Origin: Actinobacteria bacterium UBA4719
GTDB taxonomy: Bacteria > Actinomycetota > Actinomycetes > Actinomycetales > Dermatophilaceae
Reading direction: 5' to 3'
NCBI GenBank assembly: GCA_002404345.1
Contig: DHJN01000108.1
Coordinates: 1,786-20,905, forward strand
Length of the DNA stretch: 19,120 bases
Shown: positions 6,584 through 13,408 of the stretch, one piece after another
How the letters are laid out: every line of letters begins with the position of its first letter
How positions within the stretch are numbered: the first letter of the stretch is position 1
The notes under the pieces: generated by a model
What the model was told of the DNA's origin: nothing
What the model saw: only the letters and a program-made list of their open reading frames with translations
Database searches by the model: none
Translations under genes and position numbers: made by a program

Positions 6584-7896
6584 GCAGCACCATGACGGCC
6601 ACCCTCGCAGCCACCCCCGGCCCGTCCGCGCGGATCACGATCACCGGCATCGTCGGTGCCGCATCGGTCCAAATCTGGCGTGGCGACGGCACGGCTGAGG
6701 TCCGCGTGGTCGGCGATGATCTACAGATCCCGACCGGCGGCGTGTTCATCACGGACTACCGCCTGCCGCCGGGCCGCAGCGTCACGTACCGCGCCGTCCT
6801 GTACTCCTCGCTCGGCGTGATCACCGAGACGGTCTACGCGACGCTCGGGACGGGGTTCCGCACCAACCTGTGCCCCAACCCATCCTCTGAGGTGGACGTC
6901 ACGGGCTGGTCTCTGTGGGCCGGCACTGGTGGGGCTGTCACGGCTACGCGAGAGACGTCGGGAGGCGAGGATGGGTCCGCCTTCTTCCGGGGCACATGGA
7001 CGGCTGCGGCTGCCGCGAACACGGGCGGGTCGATTGCCCCCACCGCCCCGGTCGTCGGACTCACTCCCTACACGATGTCGGTATGGGTGCGCCCGTCGTC
7101 GACGAGGATTCTGACTGCTCAGTACCAGTTCTTCAACGGAGCGACTGCGACCGGCGGCGGCGCAGGTACTCCCGTGAGTTGCCCTGCTGGGGTGTGGACC
7201 CAGGTCTACGTAGTTGGCACCTCTGCGGCTTCCGACACGACAGTGCAGCTCAGGGCGTATGCCACCAGTGATGCGACTGGATTCCCGATCGGCTTCACGC
7301 TCGACTCCGATGCCTGCCTGATCGAGGCCAACGCCCCCGACAGGAACTACTTCGCCGGGGCGCTCGCGACCGGATCACCGACGGTCCCGGTTCTCGTCGA
7401 CCCGACGACGGCATGGGTCATGGACCCTGAGGACCCCACCAACGCGATGCTGCTGCCGCTCAAGGTGGGCACCAACGCCCAGGTGGGTCACCAGTCCGCC
7501 GGCGCCGCAGTATTGCCGCTGCAGGGGCTTCCGATCTGGCTTGGTGGTCCTCGGACCCTGCTGTCGCGTGCGTTCGTCATCTCGACCTTGACTACGGCCG
7601 AAGCGACCCAGTTCGCGCAGATGATCGCACCCGGTGGTGTGTTGCTGATCCGGCCGCCCGCGACGATGCGGCACGACACGGGCCTGATCTACGTGGGTGT
7701 GGGCTCGATCCCCGAGGCGGCGTGGATCCCGGCTGAGGCTCCCGCGGACTGGACGATCGACGGCACCGAGGTCGCCGACGACGGCTGGCCGACGGTGGTC
7801 GCCGAGCGGACGTGGATGGATCTCGAGGCCGAGTGTGCGACCTGGCTCGATGTCGAAGCCATGTACGCGACATGGCTGGCTGTGGAGCAGGGCTGA
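6580..7896 (+). CDS. Distal-tail / minor tail protein with a jelly-roll carbohydrate-binding-like insert
   Basis: The start is coupled to the tape measure stop (ATGA 6580-6583). The 438-residue product begins with a beta-rich domain (about 1-92). A segment starting LCPNPSSEVDVTGW (about residue 97) runs to about 255 through YTMSVWVRPS, GVWTQVYV and FTLDSDACLIE, the strand pattern of CBM4/9-type jelly rolls often found in actinophage tails. The remaining part (about 290-410) resembles a distal tail domain (LLSRAFVISTLTTAEATQFA). The C-terminus carries three 10-residue units starting TW (codons at 7810, 7840 and 7870). Position after the tape measure supports a tail-tip role; carbohydrate binding is inferred. 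Confidence 0.7.
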   Translation: MSSTMTATLAATPGPSARITITGIVGAASVQIWRGDGTAEVRVVGDDLQIPTGGVFITDYRLPPGRSVTYRAVLYSSLGVITETVYATLGTGFRTNLCPNPSSEVDVTGWSLWAGTGGAVTATRETSGGEDGSAFFRGTWTAAAAANTGGSIAPTAPVVGLTPYTMSVWVRPSSTRILTAQYQFFNGATATGGGAGTPVSCPAGVWTQVYVVGTSAASDTTVQLRAYATSDATGFPIGFTLDSDACLIEANAPDRNYFAGALATGSPTVPVLVDPTTAWVMDPEDPTNAMLLPLKVGTNAQVGHQSAGAAVLPLQGLPIWLGGPRTLLSRAFVISTLTTAEATQFAQMIAPGGVLLIRPPATMRHDTGLIYVGVGSIPEAAWIPAEAPADWTIDGTEVADDGWPTVVAERTWMDLEAECATWLDVEAMYATWLAVEQG

Positions 7897-9083
7897 TGTA
7901 TCCCGTCTCGACCGTGTTCGCACGGGGCCTGGGTTCGCGCGCCTCGTCGATCGTCTCGACCCTCGGTGGACGTTCTCTCGGCCAGATCAACGCCGAGTCT
8001 GGGACGCTGTCGTGGGCCTCCGACGGGCGCAAGGTGACCGGCAAGCTAGACATGTCCGTCCCTGACCCGCACGGCACGCTCGCGGCACCAGACGGGCCGC
8101 TCGGCTGGATCGGTCAGCAGCTCGTCGTACGGTCCGGCGTGTCCCGGTCCTCGTACGAGGAACTGATCCCGTGCGGCTCGTACCGGATCGACGACTCGGG
8201 GTCGGTTGAGCAGGCATGGTCGCTGCACCGCAAATCACTGCTCGCCGTCACCGGGGACTTCTGGTCAGACATCTGGAGCGACATCTGGCCGGGCGCACTG
8301 ACCCTGGTCGGACCCCAAAAGGTCGTGCGTCGCGGTGGGAAGCTCTCGCCGTCCGCGGTCGACCTGCTGTCCATCCTCGAAGAGGATGAGTTCATTGGTC
8401 TGGAGCAGCCGCTTCCCGGGGCCACGATCCGCTCCGAGGTACTTCGCCTGGTGGGTGGCCGGATGCCGGTCGCGTCGTCTTGGTCTGGTGTTGCTGACCC
8501 GTCCGTGCCGGCGTCTGTGACGTACGATGCGAACCGTTTGACGGCGATCTGTTCGCTCGCTGCGGCCGTGAACGCGGTCGTGTGGGCCGGCCGTTCGGGA
8601 GAACTGCAGTTCGTTCCGCAGCCTGCTGTCGGCGCTACGCCCGTGTGGACGGCGGACGCGACCCGGGCTGTGAAGATCATCATCGCCGGGAACCGGACCG
8701 GATTGTACAACCGGTTCATCACTGAGGGCACCGATGCGAACGGGGCTGCGCTGCGTGGCGTCGCCGACGTCCTGGATGGTCCGCTGGCGGTCGGGTCACG
8801 GTTCGGGACGGTCACCTACCGCCATTCCGACCCGCTCTCGAAGACTCAGGCAGCGATCGACGCGTCGGCCCAGACGTACCGTGACCGGATCGTCGCCGAC
8901 CGCACTGTACGGGTCCGGATCACCGTCCCCGCGGATCCGTCACTCGACCCGCTCGACGTGGTGGCCGTGACCGACCCTGAGGGCCGGGTCTGGACTGGTC
9001 CGGTCGTGTCGTGCACCATGCCGCTCGAGCCGGGTGTGATGGTCATCGAGATCCCCGTACCACTGTCGGCGGTGATGCCATGA
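7896..9083 (+). CDS. DUF5047-like minor tail / baseplate hub protein
   Basis: The chosen start is ATG 7896, which overlaps the previous stop as TGATG; upstream in-frame starts lie wholly inside the preceding gene. The product has 395 residues. The beginning (MYPVSTVFARGLG) and the following LSWASDGRKVTGKLDMSVPD, GPLGWIGQQLVV and IPCGSYRIDD match the arrangement of DUF5047 tail proteins in actinophages. The second half contains RLTAICSLAAAVNAVVWAG and LDVVAVTDPEGRVWTG, like hub proteins that line the tail tip. It ends in ATGA with the next gene. The biochemical role within the tip is not known from the sequence. Confidence 0.75.
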   Translation: MYPVSTVFARGLGSRASSIVSTLGGRSLGQINAESGTLSWASDGRKVTGKLDMSVPDPHGTLAAPDGPLGWIGQQLVVRSGVSRSSYEELIPCGSYRIDDSGSVEQAWSLHRKSLLAVTGDFWSDIWSDIWPGALTLVGPQKVVRRGGKLSPSAVDLLSILEEDEFIGLEQPLPGATIRSEVLRLVGGRMPVASSWSGVADPSVPASVTYDANRLTAICSLAAAVNAVVWAGRSGELQFVPQPAVGATPVWTADATRAVKIIIAGNRTGLYNRFITEGTDANGAALRGVADVLDGPLAVGSRFGTVTYRHSDPLSKTQAAIDASAQTYRDRIVADRTVRVRITVPADPSLDPLDVVAVTDPEGRVWTGPVVSCTMPLEPGVMVIEIPVPLSAVMP

Positions 9084-10009
9084 GCGAGCTGTATGTGGGC
9101 CACGCGGCCACCCTGCCGGACACTCTCAGCCTCGACGTGATCCCGATGCGCGTCGTCCAGACCTCCCCGCTGCTGGTCCGTGAAGAGTCGGGTATCCGGG
9201 ACCTGTCCGCGTACAACGGCGTGCCCAGTTGGGTCCATGTGCCTGGCGATCCGGTCCTGGTCCGCAAGTCGACGATGACCATCGAGGCGACCCTGGCGAC
9301 CCGGCCGCAGTCGGCCACCGTCACCGGCATCTCCGGGACGCTGATCACGGTCACCTCCGCGGGCCTCACCTGGTCAGCGATCGCGGTCGTGGCGCCGTCC
9401 ATGGGCGCTGTGGTGGCACTTTCCTGGGGCTCTGAGGGCGCCGTCATCATCGGCACCATCACTGGCACCATCCCGACACCTACCGGGACCGCCGCTCAAT
9501 CCTTGCCGAGCGGCGGCGCCCCAGTGACCTTGTCGTTCAGGCCGACCCAGTCGGGTACCTACCGGAGCGGGTCGCTGCGCGGAGACACGTCCGGGAACCT
9601 CTTCCAAGGCCACTGGGTCGCTCCGGCATCGTCGGCCGACAACACCGGCATCTGGTGCTACGGCGGGGCGTGGGGCGCGGTCCACGGAAAGACGGTCTTG
9701 GCTGCGACGATCACCGTGCAGCGCGGCCCGATCGGTTCCGGGTCCAACTCAGCGCGGCCGGTCCATCTCAAACTCCACAACGTCGACAGCCTCCCGGCCA
9801 GCACGCCGGGTCTGAACGCGTCGGCGAACAACTCCCTCTCCCTGGCCCCGAACCAGGCCGGAACGGTCGATGTGACCGCGATGGTGCAGGAGATCGCCAA
9901 CGCCACCGCTGCAGGGTTCGCCGTCACCTATGCGGGCACCACCGACTACGCCATGTTCCTTGGCGCCGGGCCTTCGGACTCGGGCGTCCTATCCGTGACC
10001 GTCCAATGA
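9080..10009 (+). CDS. Minor tail protein
   Basis: The start at 9080 (ATGA overlap with the preceding stop) is chosen over the longer in-frame option at 9011. The 309-residue product starts LYVGHAATLPDTLSLDVIPM and has a short beta-rich segment with GISGTLITVTSAGLTW. The larger C-terminal part (about 155-309: VTLSFRPTQSGTYRSGSLRG, TVLAATITVQRG, RPVHLKLHNVDSLPAS, TVDVTAMVQEIANAT) has the layout of extracellular beta-sandwich domains that display repeated strands and a conserved helix. No enzymatic motif is visible. Placement inside the tail-tip run supports a virion surface role. Confidence 0.65.
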   Translation: MSELYVGHAATLPDTLSLDVIPMRVVQTSPLLVREESGIRDLSAYNGVPSWVHVPGDPVLVRKSTMTIEATLATRPQSATVTGISGTLITVTSAGLTWSAIAVVAPSMGAVVALSWGSEGAVIIGTITGTIPTPTGTAAQSLPSGGAPVTLSFRPTQSGTYRSGSLRGDTSGNLFQGHWVAPASSADNTGIWCYGGAWGAVHGKTVLAATITVQRGPIGSGSNSARPVHLKLHNVDSLPASTPGLNASANNSLSLAPNQAGTVDVTAMVQEIANATAAGFAVTYAGTTDYAMFLGAGPSDSGVLSVTVQ

Positions 10010-10018
10010 GGAGGACCC

Positions 10019-10531
10019 ATGAGTGCTGATCCGATCGCCGGCATCCCGTACCCGCTCCGGAGCGTGGCGCCCAACGTCACCGCGACGATGCAGCCCCCGA
10101 TCGACGCGATCGGGGCCAAGTTCGGTGCGGGGACCACCCGCCTGCGAGAGATCCCAGTCACCATCTATGGAGCCCTGGGCTCGGCCCTTGACATTGCCAC
10201 CCCGCAAACCATCGCCGCGTCCCCGCTTGGCGCTGGTTCGTACGTGCTGCGGGCCAGTGCATCAATGCAGGGGACGTGCCCGGCCGGAACTGGTCTGCAG
10301 ATGGACATCATGCTCGACGGGGTGGTGATCGCAACGAACAAGGGGACCAACGCCGCCGCGTCGGGCAACACCATAACGGCGGCCGCGAACCGATCTGTGA
10401 AGATCTCCGACACGGCGTCGCACATCGTCCGCGCCGTCGTCACCCCCCTGTCGGGCACGGTGACACTGATCGCCGATACGACCCGCTTCTTCGAGATTTC
10501 AGCGACCGCCTGCTGGCCTACAGCGCTATGA
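10019..10531 (+). CDS. Putative minor tail protein (beta-rich)
   Basis: A strong GAGGAGGA (10008-10015) precedes the ATG. The 170-residue product opens with DPIAGIPYPLRSVAPNVTATMQPPIDAIGAKF, a type of start seen in short actinophage tail proteins that follow the hub. The rest is beta-rich (GSYVLRASASMQG, GLQMDIMLDGVVIATN, LSGTVTLIADTTRFFEI) and could form a small jelly-roll or C1q/TNF-like unit. I do not recognise a definite family. The stop is shared with the next start (ATGA). Confidence 0.55.
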   Translation: MSADPIAGIPYPLRSVAPNVTATMQPPIDAIGAKFGAGTTRLREIPVTIYGALGSALDIATPQTIAASPLGAGSYVLRASASMQGTCPAGTGLQMDIMLDGVVIATNKGTNAAASGNTITAAANRSVKISDTASHIVRAVVTPLSGTVTLIADTTRFFEISATACWPTAL

Positions 10532-10950
10532 CGGTGTCCGCACTCGACGACGTCCTGGCGTCCATCACCATCGACAATCTCGACACGATCGCTGCGGCGC
10601 TTCTCGACCGGGTCGCCGTGGTACGCAAGGCCGCCGAGCTCGACGACGCGACCCTACGTACGGCGATCGGAACACGCGTCACGGCGCTCCGCGCGGCCGC
10701 CACCGTCGCCACCACCGACCAGGCCACGGCAACCTCTGCAGCGACCTCGGAGACCGCGATGGCGGCGACAGTCACGGCCTCGACCCCGGCCGTGACTGTT
10801 GCTTATCTGACGGCCATCCGTGACCAGATCGCCGCACTCCACACGACGCTCGCCGACCTGCAGACATGGCGGGCTCAGATGGACGCCGACTACGCCCTCG
10901 CCACGACAGCCACCGCAGACCTCGCCACCGTCGTCGCAACGAAACTCTGA
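10528..10950 (+). CDS. Ala/Thr-rich helical protein of the tail region
   Basis: The start is ATG 10528, coupled to the previous stop (ATGA). Longer in-frame starts run inside the upstream gene. The 140-residue product is mainly Ala, Thr, Val and Asp with an alternating pattern (about residues 15-95 and 95-140) suggesting long helices or a coiled coil, including YLTAIRDQIAALHTTLADLQ. No family is recognised. Location between minor tail genes and the endolysin suggests a structural or assembly role, or a lysis helper, but the sequence does not decide this. Confidence 0.55.
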   Translation: MTVSALDDVLASITIDNLDTIAAALLDRVAVVRKAAELDDATLRTAIGTRVTALRAAATVATTDQATATSAATSETAMAATVTASTPAVTVAYLTAIRDQIAALHTTLADLQTWRAQMDADYALATTATADLATVVATKL

Positions 10951-10958
10951 GGAGCGCC

Positions 10959-11783
10959 ATGGCACAGCTAGTCGACTACGCCTGGACCAAGCCGTCGGCC
11001 TCGCAGATCGTTGCGGGCGGGTTCGCGGGAGTCCTTCGATACCTGTCCCACGACAGCGGCAAGAACCTCTCTGGTGGGGAGCGTGACGCGCTGCTCGCAG
11101 CAGGCCTGTCCATCGGGCTCGTGTGGGAGACGACCGCGACCCGCGCCGGCCAGGGCTATGCCGCGGGCCAGCAGGACGTCCAGGCCGCGGAGGCGCAGGC
11201 TGGCGCTCTCGGGTACCCGGCTGGTTGCCCGATCTTCTATGCCGTCGACTATGACGCAGCCCCGGCCGCGGTCGTCCCGTACTTCCAGGGCGTCCAGGGC
11301 CTCGCGCGCTGGCCGGTCGGCGTGTACGGATCGGCGAACGTGATCGAGGGCGTGCCCGTCCCGTGGAAGTGGCAGACCATTGCATGGAGCCATGGACGTG
11401 TCTCCGCACAGGCGCACTTCTACCAGACGTTGCTCGCGTCGCTCCCAGGCTGCGACCTGAACAAGGTCCTCCGCCCGGTTCCGCTCTGGTCCACAGGCGC
11501 GGGTAGTTCCGGCGGCATCGCGTCCGGCACGGTCCACATCCCGACCGCACCAACTTTCCCCAGCACCACACCGACCAAACGGAGGAATCACACCATGTTC
11601 TATCTCGCCAACACCGGGACCTACTACCTGGCCACCGACTTCAACATTCAGGTGATCGAACCCGACTACGTCTCCACCGCGACCGGCCAGTGGGGTGCCC
11701 CGGTCAACGTCACCGCCGAGTACATCACCCGGTTGACCGACATCGTGCGAGCCAACCGCCTGCAGTCCCACGCGAGCAACTGA
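10959..11783 (+). CDS. Endolysin: DUF1906 glycoside-hydrolase-like domain plus C-terminal binding domain
   Basis: TGAGGAG ahead of ATG 10959 supports this start. The 274-residue product carries a DUF1906 (Rv2525c-like, TIM-barrel) domain over about residues 1-190: LVDYAWTKPSASQIVAGGFAGVLRY-type opening, GLSIGLVWE, IFYAVDYDA with two Asp residues at the end of a strand, VGVYGSANV and WQTIAWSHG. These domains are used by actinophages as muralytic enzymes, probably acting on glycan. A Gly/Ser/Pro/Thr-rich linker (about 188-211) leads to a 62-residue C-terminal part, FYLANTGTYYLATDF onward, presumably a cell-wall-binding module. The linker DNA contains a perfect ribosome binding site and an in-frame ATG at 11595. 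A holin gene follows, as in a lysis cassette. Catalysis is inferred from family. Confidence 0.85.
   Translation: MAQLVDYAWTKPSASQIVAGGFAGVLRYLSHDSGKNLSGGERDALLAAGLSIGLVWETTATRAGQGYAAGQQDVQAAEAQAGALGYPAGCPIFYAVDYDAAPAAVVPYFQGVQGLARWPVGVYGSANVIEGVPVPWKWQTIAWSHGRVSAQAHFYQTLLASLPGCDLNKVLRPVPLWSTGAGSSGGIASGTVHIPTAPTFPSTTPTKRRNHTMFYLANTGTYYLATDFNIQVIEPDYVSTATGQWGAPVNVTAEYITRLTDIVRANRLQSHASN
11581..11597 (+). promoter_or_regulatory. Internal in-frame ribosome binding site and start within the endolysin
   Basis: GGAGG at 11581-11585, preceded by AAAC, is followed 9 nt later by ATG at 11595-11597, in the endolysin frame. Translation from here would make a separate 62-residue C-terminal domain (11595-11783). 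Endolysins that make an extra free binding domain from such internal starts are established in other phages. An alternative is that two genes became joined by loss of a stop codon. Confidence 0.65.
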
Positions 11784-11794
11784 GAGGCATGAAC

Positions 11795-12196
11795 ATGGAA
11801 CTCACCGCCGCAGTAGCGATCCTGGTAGCCGTCGTGGCGCCGTTCGTGATCGCCGTCATCACCCGTCCCACATGGACGCCGGACCAGAAGCGCAACACGG
11901 CGCTCATCGTGGCCGTGGTGCTAGGCGTCATCGTCGCTGTGGCCACGGGCAGGATCGAGCAGATTCCTGCCATCGTGACCTCTTGGCTGGCTCAGGGCAC
12001 CATCGTGATTGGCATCGTGGTCTCACTGGCACAGGGCTTCTACCAGGCTCTCAAGCCCGCGGTGGTCAAGGTCGAGGCCGCTACGAGCCCGGCGCCCATC
12101 GTGCCCGGTGTGCCGATGCCATCCGACATGGCCATCGCTGATCCCGTGACGAGCGTGCCCACTGACGGCACGCCCCCGACCGTCATCTCGAACTGA
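11795..12196 (+). CDS. Holin
   Basis: Two in-frame ATGs exist at 11789 and 11795. The second has GAGG (11784-11787) 7 nt upstream, whereas the first leaves only 1 nt, so 11795 is preferred, giving 133 residues (the extra two residues would be Met-Asn). The product has three likely membrane segments: about 2-22 (TAAVAILVAVVAPFVIAVIT), about 35-50 (ALIVAVVLGVIVAVA) and about 60-85 (SWLAQGTIVIGIVVSLAQGF). A Pro-rich C-terminal tail follows. Size, membrane layout and position right after the endolysin support a holin that permeabilises the cytoplasmic membrane. A dual-start arrangement as in lambda S is possible but not shown. Confidence 0.75.
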   Translation: MELTAAVAILVAVVAPFVIAVITRPTWTPDQKRNTALIVAVVLGVIVAVATGRIEQIPAIVTSWLAQGTIVIGIVVSLAQGFYQALKPAVVKVEAATSPAPIVPGVPMPSDMAIADPVTSVPTDGTPPTVISN

Positions 12197-12215
12197 TCGG
12201 GCCGGGGGGACGATC

Positions 12216-12686
12216 GTGAGCAAGCCACCAGGCTGGACCAGGTCCGCCAAGGGCTGGACCATCGAGACCTACGCCGCCCACAACGAGGCCATGCGCCTGG
12301 CGGATAAGGAGTTGATCGAAGAGCGTGACCGGCGCTACGCCGAGGTCAACGTCGAGAAGGAGAAGGCCCTCAAGATCAAGGAGACCGCCGACCTTGCAGC
12401 GCTGGAGCTGGCTCGCGAATCCCAGACGTACAAGGAGCAGCAGAACGACGTGCTCCGCGACAAGAACCTGTCCGAGTCCGGCATCTACGCCACCAACTCA
12501 TCCGTGGCCGCCGCGATCAACACGCTGCGCGATGACCTCAAGCCCTTGTTCGATTTCGTGTCCGGGCAGAAGGGCGCGTCGTCATCCTCCGATCGGATCT
12601 CGGGGCGCGTGTACGCCTTCGGTGCGATTCTCGCGACCCTCTTCGGCGGCATCGTTGTTCTGCTCACCAAGCTCCTCGGGGGCTGA
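12216..12686 (+). CDS. Coiled-coil membrane protein of the lysis cassette
   Basis: The start codon is GTG at 12216, with GGGGGGA 5 to 10 nt upstream. The 156-residue product has a long charged helix (about 24-85: NEAMRLADKELIEERDRRYA and KEKALKIKETADLAALELAR), a linker, and one C-terminal membrane segment at about 132-153. Very similar proteins with RDRRYxEV and EKALKIKE motifs follow holins in many actinophages and are usually annotated only as membrane proteins. A role as a second holin-like or spanin-like lysis factor is an inference from place and layout. No signal peptide is seen, so the helical part should lie in the cytoplasm if the C-terminus is outside. Confidence 0.7.
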   Translation: MSKPPGWTRSAKGWTIETYAAHNEAMRLADKELIEERDRRYAEVNVEKEKALKIKETADLAALELARESQTYKEQQNDVLRDKNLSESGIYATNSSVAAAINTLRDDLKPLFDFVSGQKGASSSSDRISGRVYAFGAILATLFGGIVVLLTKLLGG

Positions 12687-12687
12687 C

Positions 12688-13248
12688 ATGCTCACCATCG
12701 CGGATCTCGACGAGTTCAAGGTGTTCGGCGTCCCCACCGGCTATGAGCCGAACGTTCGCCGCTTCTACCCGCCGCACGACGACGCCCACCCGGTCATCAT
12801 GAAGCTCCTCAAGGAAGTCCGGACGTCGCTCGTGCTGAGCATGTTCGGATTCACCGACACCGAGGCCGCGGCGGAGGTCGACCGGTGCCTGAAAGATCCG
12901 GTCATCTTCGCCCAGATCACGCTCGACTCGACCCAGTTCGGCGGCAAGACAGAGCACGAACTGCTGTCGGGCTTCCGCTGGGACGAGGACGGCAACTCGG
13001 TCGCGGTCGGGCGCTCCGAGAAGGGCGAAATCGTGCACCGCAAGGTCATGATCGTCAACGGCGTCTGGCTCGTCACCGGCTCGACGAACTGGAGCCTCAA
13101 CGGTGAGCAGCGCCAAGACAACGAGCTCACCGTGGTCTATGACGCTCTCGCGTGCGCCGAAGCCCGCCACCTGCTCGACCTCAGCCACACGAAGGCGCTG
13201 CAAGACATGGCTAAGAAGGCCGCCCAGATGAGCAAGTCCGGGGAATGA
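12688..13248 (+). CDS. Phospholipase D-like (HKD, Nuc-type) family protein
   Basis: ATG 12688 follows the previous stop by one base; longer starts overlap the upstream gene. The 186-residue product has a single HKD-type motif: H117-R-K119, then N124 where Asp is usual, then GSTNWSLNG (131-139). This is the Nuc/single-domain endonuclease layout (HxKxxxxDx6GSxN), which works as a dimer. An N-terminal strand-helix unit (SLVLSMFGFTDTEAAAEVDR) also fits this fold. His and Lys, the main catalytic residues, are present, but the Asp-to-Asn change is unusual. It could be a nuclease acting on host or competing DNA, or a phospholipase assisting lysis. Its place between lysis and tail-fibre genes gives no firm answer. 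The stop overlaps a small ORF (ATGA). Confidence 0.8.
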   Translation: MLTIADLDEFKVFGVPTGYEPNVRRFYPPHDDAHPVIMKLLKEVRTSLVLSMFGFTDTEAAAEVDRCLKDPVIFAQITLDSTQFGGKTEHELLSGFRWDEDGNSVAVGRSEKGEIVHRKVMIVNGVWLVTGSTNWSLNGEQRQDNELTVVYDALACAEARHLLDLSHTKALQDMAKKAAQMSKSGE

Positions 13249-13385
13249 AGCCACGGGTCCGCCGCTGGACACGTACCGACCATCCGAACCCGTGGGAGTA
13301 CCGCGTCGGCACGATCCGCGGCCACCGGGCCACCTGGCGGCTCGCCTTCGACCGCACCATTCAGCTCATCGCTGACCAGACCTGA
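13245..13385 (+). CDS. Small basic hypothetical protein (46 residues)
   Basis: The frame starts at ATG 13245, sharing ATGA with the preceding stop, and ends at TGA 13383-13385. The product is MKPRVRRWTRTDHPNPWEYR followed by VGTIRGHRATWRLAFDRTIQ and LIADQT. It is Arg- and Trp-rich, without a membrane segment. The coupled start and the space it fills between two good genes favour a real gene. No function is recognised. Confidence 0.55.
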   Translation: MKPRVRRWTRTDHPNPWEYRVGTIRGHRATWRLAFDRTIQLIADQT

Positions 13386-13408
13386 CCGCATCGCGATAGG
13401 AGCATGAC

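Noticed and set aside
7812-7895. Longer start for the DUF5047-like protein
   Set aside because: It would overlap the preceding gene by more than 80 bases; TGATG at 7894-7898 gives the familiar MYPVS start.
10866-10958. Longer start for the endolysin
   Set aside because: It overlaps the upstream gene and adds an Arg/His-rich segment; ATG 10959 has a good ribosome binding site.
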